A DNA stretch of 11,639 nucleotides from CAZLYK01 sp964563495 (lineage in GTDB: Bacteria; Acidobacteriota; Blastocatellia; RBC074), in assembly GCA_964563495.1 (NCBI GenBank), contig CAZLYK010000164.1:1-11639 (forward strand), written 5' to 3'. The position numbers were made by a program, and so were the translations under genes. How positions within the stretch are numbered: position 1 is the stretch's first letter; every line of letters begins with the position of its first letter. Below, piece by piece: positions 6,801 to 11,639 of the stretch. The notes under the pieces were generated by a model. It did not search any database. It was not told the origin of the DNA and saw only the letters and a program-made list of their open reading frames with translations.

Positions 6801-8726
6801 TCAAATCTCTCCTGCCGATCTCAATTTCTGTTCGATGATGTCGGCGGAGAGCGCGATGAAATCGTAGGCCGTGACTATCCCGACCAGTTTTTTATTTTCG
6901 ACCACCGGCAGGCATCCGACCCCCTCGCGACGCATGATTGCCAGGGCTTCGAGTGTAGGCGTGCCCGGTTCGACCGTGATCGGATTCTGTCTCATGATCT
7001 CCCTGACCGTAATTGTCTGAGTCGGGCGGTTGATCAACCCTTGAGCCAGCAACCGCAGCAGATCGCGATGCGAAACGAGGCCGACCAGGTGCCCTTCATT
7101 GTCTTCAACCGGAACGTGGCGGATGTGCCTCCAATCCATGACGCTCGCTGCGAGGTCGATCAGATCGTCCGGCCGGACGGTAAAGAGGTCGGTCGACATA
7201 AACTGCCCGACGCTCTGAATGCTGCGGATCCAGTCTTTCGACTCATCCACTTTGGCCAACGGCCATTGATGAACCGGTGCGCCGGTGCGCTGATGTTTGA
7301 TCGTCGCCTCGGCCAGCGTCTGATAGCGCAGCTCGCGTGTGCTACGGTCTTCCATCGCCGCCAGCGACCTCAAGGCCCAGAGCGCACCATTCTGATCGCG
7401 GCTGACCCGGTCTTCAATCACGCTCAAATAGCGTTCGATATCCTCTTCCGCGATGCCGGCGTGCCTCAGCCCCTGACGCGCCAGCGGCAACAGATGTTCG
7501 ACCACCAGCACCGATACGGGATAATCACGGCCGCCGATCCAGGTCAAATGAGCCCGCAGGCCGTGACGCGCGGCGGCAAAGAAGTTGGTTTTGGCCTCGT
7601 CAAAAGACATCTGCTTGTCGATCTCGCCGTACTCTTCGGGCAACGCCGTCATGAGGCCGAAGAAGAATGCAGCGTTGGCCATTTCGTCCATCACCGAGGG
7701 CCCCGCCGGCATGGTGCGGTGTTCTATCCGGAGATGAGCTTTGCCGTCACTGATCCCGTAACACGGGCGGTTCCAGCGCCAGACGGTACCGTTATGAAGC
7801 CTCAGCGCGCCGAGGGTCGGCAGTTCGCCCCTCTCCAGCATCTGGATCGGATTCTCATCTATCTTCTTGGTCAGCAGGATCCGGAAACGGGCGATCTCTT
7901 CGCGGAAGATTTCGATCACCGAATTCCTGACCCAGTTCTCGCCGAAACTGACCCTGGGTGGATGGCTGCGCAGCTGCCGGGTATCCGAACGCTCGTCGGT
8001 CGAATGCTGGAAGAGAGCGATCCGTGTCTCGTGCCATAAACGATGGCCGAAAGCGAGCGGCGAGTTGGCGGCGACGGCGAGGAGCGGAGCAGAGATCGCC
8101 TGCGCCGTGTTGTAAAGCCTGGCGAACTCGTCGGCCCCCGTCTGCAGGTGAACCTGGAAGCTGGTGCAGGCAGCCTCGAGCAGCACGTTGTCGTGCGTCA
8201 TCTGCAACTCATCGAGACCCTTGATGTGGATGTTGAAAGCGCCTCCCCTCAATTGCTGCATGGCGCGGTTGAGCGCCAGATAGCGCGGGCCGGGTGTCAG
8301 GTTGTCGAGCGTCAGATCCGATTGGTGCAGTGTCGGCAATATCCCCGTCAACAGCACTTCCGATTTGAGCGTCTGCGCGGCCTGACGCGCAATCGCGATC
8401 ACCTCATTGATCTCCTCCTCCATCTCCCACAAGCAACGCCCCGAGAGCAATCGCGGCGAGAGATTGGCTTCGAGGTTGAATTTCCCGATCTCGGTCGTCA
8501 GGCGACTGTCTCCGGCGGCTTTCAATACCTCCATGACGATCGGTGAGGGGTGCATCGCGCAATCCACCAGAAACATCTCCTGCTCGGCGCCGATCCGGCG
8601 CACCCCGCTCTCTATCTTACCGGTCTCGATCATCTGTTCCAGGGCAGCGATGTCGGCAAGTAAGGACTTCATGAAAGCCTGTGTCTGCAGGGGATCATGA
8701 TCTGCCGTAACGTTATGCTCTCCCAT
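6801..8726 (-). CDS. Glutamate-cysteine ligase-like enzyme fused to a CBS-domain pair
   Basis: Protein of 641 residues. Residues about 40-480 fit the GCS2 carboxylate-amine ligase family, which joins glutamate (or a similar acid) to an amine using ATP. Supporting segments are RRIGAEQEMFLVD (E48 and E50, likely metal/ATP ligands), IGKFNLEANLSPR (80-92), CTSFQVHLQ (187-195) and LRIEHRTMPAGPS (332-344). Residues about 505-565 and 573-632 are two CBS repeats (MSTDLFTVRPDDLIDLAA with VGLVSHRDLLRLL; then MRQNPITVEPGTPTLEALAIM with VGIVTAYDF). Together they should form a Bateman module binding an adenine nucleotide, so allosteric control by energy state is inferred. Start ATG at 8726 follows GGAGGG with 5 bases spacing. 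The exact substrate is uncertain: gamma-glutamylcysteine synthesis is the default, but GCS2 proteins also act on other substrates. Confidence 0.9.
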   Translation of the reverse strand: MGEHNVTADHDPLQTQAFMKSLLADIAALEQMIETGKIESGVRRIGAEQEMFLVDCAMHPSPIVMEVLKAAGDSRLTTEIGKFNLEANLSPRLLSGRCLWEMEEEINEVIAIARQAAQTLKSEVLLTGILPTLHQSDLTLDNLTPGPRYLALNRAMQQLRGGAFNIHIKGLDELQMTHDNVLLEAACTSFQVHLQTGADEFARLYNTAQAISAPLLAVAANSPLAFGHRLWHETRIALFQHSTDERSDTRQLRSHPPRVSFGENWVRNSVIEIFREEIARFRILLTKKIDENPIQMLERGELPTLGALRLHNGTVWRWNRPCYGISDGKAHLRIEHRTMPAGPSVMDEMANAAFFFGLMTALPEEYGEIDKQMSFDEAKTNFFAAARHGLRAHLTWIGGRDYPVSVLVVEHLLPLARQGLRHAGIAEEDIERYLSVIEDRVSRDQNGALWALRSLAAMEDRSTRELRYQTLAEATIKHQRTGAPVHQWPLAKVDESKDWIRSIQSVGQFMSTDLFTVRPDDLIDLAASVMDWRHIRHVPVEDNEGHLVGLVSHRDLLRLLAQGLINRPTQTITVREIMRQNPITVEPGTPTLEALAIMRREGVGCLPVVENKKLVGIVTAYDFIALSADIIEQKLRSAGEI

Positions 8727-8807
8727 CGGTTCCCTCCGGGCGATTTTGTTGAACAGTAATGATTTTGAACTGAAAAAAATATGAAATCGAGATAACTAGA
8801 GCAAAGA

Positions 8808-8927
8808 CTATGCCATCGCCAAAGGTTCCGGATCGGGGCAAAGGGGGTGGATTTGGCCGATCCCAGTGTATTCTTTCGCAGCTCTTTGGATCTGCTCAGG
8901 CAGGAGTGCGTAATAATTCGCAGACAT
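8808..8927 (-). CDS. Possible 39-residue small protein upstream of the ligase/CBS gene
   Basis: ORF from ATG at 8927 to TAG at 8808-8810, beginning MSANYYALLPEQIQRA and ending in the proline-rich PDPEPLAMA, with a single Cys at residue 30. It has a strong purine-rich ribosome site, GGAGGAAGGGA, about 7-9 bases upstream. Codons resemble those of neighbouring genes (GCG, CTG, ATC, GGC). It lies 81 bases upstream of the ligase gene on the same strand, so it could be a leader ORF or the first gene of the operon. No signal peptide, membrane segment or known domain is seen. The start codon and ribosome site lie inside a repeat copy, so it may instead be a gene remnant or a chance ORF. Confidence 0.4.
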   Translation of the reverse strand: MSANYYALLPEQIQRAAKEYTGIGQIHPLCPDPEPLAMA

Positions 8928-8970
8928 GGTCTTGTCCCTTCCTCCAAAAATCTTGTTTATCCTGTCTATT
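8922..8970 (-). repeat. Dispersed repeat copy in the ligase/GMC intergenic region
   Basis: On the minus strand these 49 bases match 11356-11404 at 37 of 49 positions without gaps, starting AATAGACAGGAT and including GATTTTTG. The far end, GACAAGACCATGTCT, is identical over 15 bases to the centre of the palindrome at 6222-6266. The second arm is lost after GTCT. Confidence 0.75.
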
Positions 8971-9046
8971 CACGCTGATTATGAATTACCATGCGCTGGT
9001 CAAAAGCCTGCAATCAAATTTCAAATTAAAAGCGCTTGGAGAGTAG

Positions 9047-10687
9047 ATGGAAATTAAAAAACAGCCCAAAGTCTACGATCTGGTCGTGATTGGTTCCGGG
9101 GCCTCAGGCGGCATGGCCGCCTGGAATCTGACCAGGCAGGGAATCAATGTCCTGCTCCTGGATGCGGGAGGTAAATTCGATCGCTCAACCTTCTGGACTC
9201 ACGTTCTGCCCTACGAGGCGCGGGAAAGAATTGCCCGCGGCGAAAAACCGCCGCAATTCTATTTGAGCGCCAAAGAGCAGCCATACCTGACGCCGCCCGA
9301 TCAGCCTTTCAGCCTGGTTCGCGTCTGGGGCTTAGGCGGCAAGACCAATGTGTGGGGCCGCGTCAGCCTCCGCTATTCCGATGTCGATTTCAAGGTCAAC
9401 GACGGTTACGGCATCCCCTGGCCAATCGAGTATCGGGATCTCAAACCCTATTACGATAGGGTCGATCAGTTGATCGGAGTCAACGGCGGGGATGACGATC
9501 TGGATGTCCTGCCCGGCAGCAAATATCATCTGCCGCCCCCGGCTCCGCGGTGCGGCGAGGTCCTGCTCAAGAATGCCGCCAGGCGGATCGGTATAGACAT
9601 CGTTGCCGGCCGGCGCGCCGTCTTGACCAGGTCTCACAACGGCTGGCCCGCCTGCCATTACTGCGGCCGGTGCGGAAGCGGGTGCGACACCGGCAGTTTC
9701 TTCAACTCGGCCGATCATCTCATCCCGGTTGCCCGCAAGACCGGCAAGTTGGAGATACGCAGCCACGCCGTCGTCGCGCGGATCCTGGCCGACAAGGAAG
9801 GGAAGGCCGCCGGCGTTCAATATTTCGACCGCCTGACAAAACAGGAGCATGAGGTTCGCGCCCGCGTAGTCGTCCTCGGGGCCTCGTGCATCGATTCGAC
9901 GCGGATCCTGCTCAACTCAAAATCGGAGATCTATCCGAACGGCATCGGCAATACCTCCGGCGTGATCGGTAAATATCTGACCGAACAGGTTCGCTTTCAC
10001 GCGCGGGCTTTCCTGCCCCAGCTCTACGGGCAGGCATCTTCCAACGACGACGGAATCGGCGGCGAACATATCTATCTGCCCCGCTTCAACCATCGCGGCG
10101 GCCGCAGCCGTGACTACGCGCGCGGTTACGGTATGCAGTTCTGGGGCATCGGCTGCCAGGCCGGAGCAGGCTGGGCCAAAGGGCTGCCGGGCTTCGGCGA
10201 GAATCTCAAACGCGAGGTCCGGAACCGCTACCCGGGCTGGATCGAGATGCACCCCTACGGCGAAGTCGTGCCTCTCGCCGAGAACCGGGTCGAGGTTGAC
10301 GAAAATCAGGTCGATCAATATGGTGTTCCATTGCCGAAGATTGTCTTCAAATACCACGATAATGAATTGAAGATGCTCAACGAGATGTATACAACCGTCG
10401 AGCAGATTATGGACGAAGCCAAAGCCGAGATCTTCGAGCTCAAACGCGGATCTTACGACACTCCCGGCAACGCGATTCACGAACACGGCACCTGCCGCAT
10501 GGGCGCCGATCCGGGGACCTCGGCGCTCAATGGCTTCTGCCAGATGCACGCGGTCAAAAACCTGTTCGTCGTCGACGGCAGCGCTTTCCCCTCGGCGACC
10601 GAGAAGAACCCGACCCTCACTATTCTCGCTCTCGCCTGGCGCGCGAGCGATTACCTGGCCGGCGAAATGAAGAAAGGAAATCTGTAA
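9047..10687 (+). CDS. GMC family FAD-dependent oxidoreductase with a four-cysteine cluster
   Basis: Flavoprotein of 546 residues that probably oxidises an alcohol or sugar hydroxyl; the substrate cannot be named. The FAD-binding dinucleotide fold is at the N-terminus (VVIGSGASGG, G16/G18/G21, with D39 ending the second strand). The GMC signature follows as GLGGKTNVWGR (95-105). The C-terminal active-site elements are HEHGTCRMG with H480 and SATEKNPTLTI with N521, the expected His/Asn pair. A cysteine motif, C203-x2-C206-x2-C209-x3-C213, lies in the middle, in the region where gluconate- and glucose-dehydrogenase-type GMC subunits carry Fe-S ligands. No Tat or Sec signal is present, so it appears cytoplasmic, and no cytochrome or small subunit gene is adjacent. 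Start ATG follows GGAGAG. A hairpin and the plsC-like gene follow within 53 bases, suggesting an operon. Confidence 0.92.
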   Translation: MEIKKQPKVYDLVVIGSGASGGMAAWNLTRQGINVLLLDAGGKFDRSTFWTHVLPYEARERIARGEKPPQFYLSAKEQPYLTPPDQPFSLVRVWGLGGKTNVWGRVSLRYSDVDFKVNDGYGIPWPIEYRDLKPYYDRVDQLIGVNGGDDDLDVLPGSKYHLPPPAPRCGEVLLKNAARRIGIDIVAGRRAVLTRSHNGWPACHYCGRCGSGCDTGSFFNSADHLIPVARKTGKLEIRSHAVVARILADKEGKAAGVQYFDRLTKQEHEVRARVVVLGASCIDSTRILLNSKSEIYPNGIGNTSGVIGKYLTEQVRFHARAFLPQLYGQASSNDDGIGGEHIYLPRFNHRGGRSRDYARGYGMQFWGIGCQAGAGWAKGLPGFGENLKREVRNRYPGWIEMHPYGEVVPLAENRVEVDENQVDQYGVPLPKIVFKYHDNELKMLNEMYTTVEQIMDEAKAEIFELKRGSYDTPGNAIHEHGTCRMGADPGTSALNGFCQMHAVKNLFVVDGSAFPSATEKNPTLTILALAWRASDYLAGEMKKGNL

Positions 10688-10693
10688 ATCTCG

Positions 10694-10723
10694 GCCGGCA
10701 GCCGGCGATTTATGGCTGCCGGT
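10694..10723 (+). repeat. GC-rich hairpin between the GMC and acyltransferase genes
   Basis: CCGGCAGCC (10695-10703) is complementary to GGCTGCCGG (10714-10722) around a 10-base loop, with a possible flanking G-U pair. There is no T-run after it, so it is more likely a partial attenuator or an mRNA 3'-end stabiliser than a full terminator. It sits 7 bases after the GMC stop codon and 18 before the next start. Confidence 0.5.
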
Positions 10724-10740
10724 CATCGTCCAGACGTTAA

Positions 10741-11355
10741 ATGAACAGCTTTTGGTTATTCAGGATCTCGCAATTATTACTCCATGGCTTCTGCCGCCTC
10801 TATTTTCGCATTGAATTTGAGGGGGTAGAGAACGTGCCCAGTCAAGGTGCCATGATTGTCGCTCCGAACCACGTCAGTTACTTCGACCCTTTCTGGGTCT
10901 CTATTCCAATCAAACGTCAATTACGCTATATGACCTGGGAGAAGTTGACCAATCTCCCGCTGGTCGGACGGCTGATCCAGTCGTACGGAGCTTTCCCGGT
11001 CAGTCTGGGCCACGGTGACCGGGCGGCGCTGCGTTTTTCGATCGAACACCTGCGCGCCGGGGGAGGGCTCATGATCTTTCCTGAAGGCGCCCGCACGCGC
11101 AATGGACAACTCATGCCCTTTAAGCCGGGGGTCATCCGGCTGGCGCTCGACCTCGATGTGCCGATCGTTCCGGCGACGGTCATCGGCGGATACCGGGCCT
11201 TTGCCCCTCACCACTTCTTTCCCCGACCTTATAAACTGAAGATCGTTTATCACCCCCCGATCCAACTCCAACCGCCCACCGATGGCCGGTGTATCAAAGA
11301 GTATATGAACGAGCAGGCTGAGCGATTGAGATCGATCGTCGCCTCCGCACTCTGA
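10741..11355 (+). CDS. plsC: PlsC-like 1-acyl-sn-glycerol-3-phosphate acyltransferase
   Basis: Membrane-associated acyltransferase of 204 residues, expected to transfer an acyl chain to lysophosphatidic acid to give phosphatidic acid in phospholipid synthesis. The catalytic NHVSYFD block (H44-x4-D49) is followed by the GAFPVSLG segment (83-90), the substrate-binding FPEGARTR block (113-120) and PIVPATVIGG (141-150), the four usual LPLAT blocks in order. The length is at the short end of the family. The ATG at 10741 is fixed because an in-frame TAA directly precedes it. There is no Shine-Dalgarno sequence, so translation may be weak, leaderless or coupled. Paralogues in this family can act on other lipids such as lyso-ornithine lipids, so the substrate is inferred. 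Confidence 0.9.
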   Translation: MNSFWLFRISQLLLHGFCRLYFRIEFEGVENVPSQGAMIVAPNHVSYFDPFWVSIPIKRQLRYMTWEKLTNLPLVGRLIQSYGAFPVSLGHGDRAALRFSIEHLRAGGGLMIFPEGARTRNGQLMPFKPGVIRLALDLDVPIVPATVIGGYRAFAPHHFFPRPYKLKIVYHPPIQLQPPTDGRCIKEYMNEQAERLRSIVASAL

Positions 11356-11442
11356 AATAGACAGGATCGACAGGATTTTTGCAGGATTAAACAAGATGGC
11401 GTCTTGTCGACTCCTGTAAAAATCCGGTTAATCCTGGTTATT
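11356..11442. repeat. 42-bp imperfect palindrome after plsC; longest repeat copy
   Basis: Arms 11356-11397 and 11401-11442 pair at 32 of 42 positions without gaps around the 3-base loop GGC. It begins right after the TGA of the acyltransferase gene with AATAGACAGGAT. Within the left arm, AGGAT or AAGAT recurs at spacings of 9, 11 and 10 bases. It shares 45 of 52 bases with the copy at 3971-4022. The position fits a 3'-end hairpin for the GMC-plsC unit. No T-run follows, so a role as a classic terminator is unproven. Confidence 0.85.
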
Positions 11443-11552
11443 CCCTCTGGCCCAAATGTCAAGCTTGTGCTAAATTTCCCACTTCAATTAGCCATAGGGG
11501 GCGTCCATATCGGGACGTCGTGGAGGTTGCGGTAGGAGAGAATTTGGGATTT

Positions 11553-11627
<75 letters not shown>

Positions 11628-11639
11628 CTTTAGAATCAA

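Larger units (their letters stand above)
8727..9046. other. Divergent intergenic region between the ligase/CBS gene and the GMC oxidoreductase gene
   Basis: Contains a possible 39-residue ORF (8808-8927, minus), a repeat copy (8922-8970) and an AT-rich stretch at 8975-9037 that probably holds the GMC gene promoter, although I see no convincing -10/-35 pair there. On the minus strand TTGCTC, 17 bases, TATTTT within about 8765-8810 is a weak sigma-70-like pair for the ligase gene. Confidence 0.55.

Noticed and set aside
7041..8039. 332-codon open frame on the plus strand opposite the ligase/CBS gene
   Set aside because: It is antisense to a clearly conserved enzyme, and its translation shows no domain or motif. 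GC-rich third positions readily leave antisense frames open.
9917..10726. 269-codon open frame on the minus strand opposite the GMC gene
   Set aside because: Antisense shadow of a gene with intact GMC motifs; it has no ribosome site or recognisable domain.
11356..11442. CRISPR array suggested by recurring CAGGAT units
   Set aside because: Units are only about 10 bases long, with no unique spacers of constant length and no cas genes.
11502..11517. Small inverted repeat CGTCC/GGACG upstream of the tRNA
   Set aside because: Only 5 bp, expected by chance in DNA of this composition; no clear promoter elements around it.

Overview
The window looks like chromosomal DNA of a moderately GC-rich Gram-negative bacterium, most likely an Acidobacteriota member (Blastocatellia-like). 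This rests on an Oar-type TonB-dependent outer-membrane protein with an N-terminal carboxypeptidase-regulatory domain (a family greatly expanded in that phylum), a glutamate-cysteine-ligase/CBS fusion, a bacilliredoxin, and a tRNA gene without an encoded CCA end. The assignment is inference from gene families; there is no rRNA or other marker gene in the window.

Layout from left to right: (1) a 1200-residue TonB-dependent receptor-like protein on the minus strand, complete, with its stop codon at the left edge; (2) a 424-base divergent intergenic region holding a chain of inverted repeats just upstream of the receptor start and a dispersed-repeat copy just upstream of recD2; (3) recD2, a RecBC-independent SF1B 5'-3' DNA helicase, plus strand; (4) a 21-bp perfect palindrome shared by the convergent ends of recD2 and a bacilliredoxin gene; (5) a minus-strand group, probably one operon: a possible 39-residue small ORF, a glutamate-cysteine-ligase-like enzyme with two C-terminal CBS domains, and the bacilliredoxin; (6) a plus-strand pair, a GMC flavoprotein oxidoreductase with a four-cysteine cluster and a PlsC-type acyltransferase; (7) a long imperfect palindrome and then a tRNA gene with anticodon CAT.

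The five main proteins fall into families that are each well known. The most unusual feature is a dispersed, palindromic repeat family (start AATAGACAGGAT, centre close to GACAAGAC-CAT-GTCTTGTC). It occurs at every boundary between transcription units in the window (five places, one cut by the left edge) and is absent from the two gaps between same-strand neighbours. At three genes it starts at or within two bases of the stop codon. In one copy, the centre of the palindrome supplies the ATG, and the arm the Shine-Dalgarno sequence, of a short ORF not large enough for normal gene calling.

Functionally, the ligase and bacilliredoxin could form a low-molecular-weight-thiol redox module. The other genes (outer-membrane uptake, DNA repair, flavin oxidation, phospholipid acylation) look like unrelated housekeeping or accessory functions.
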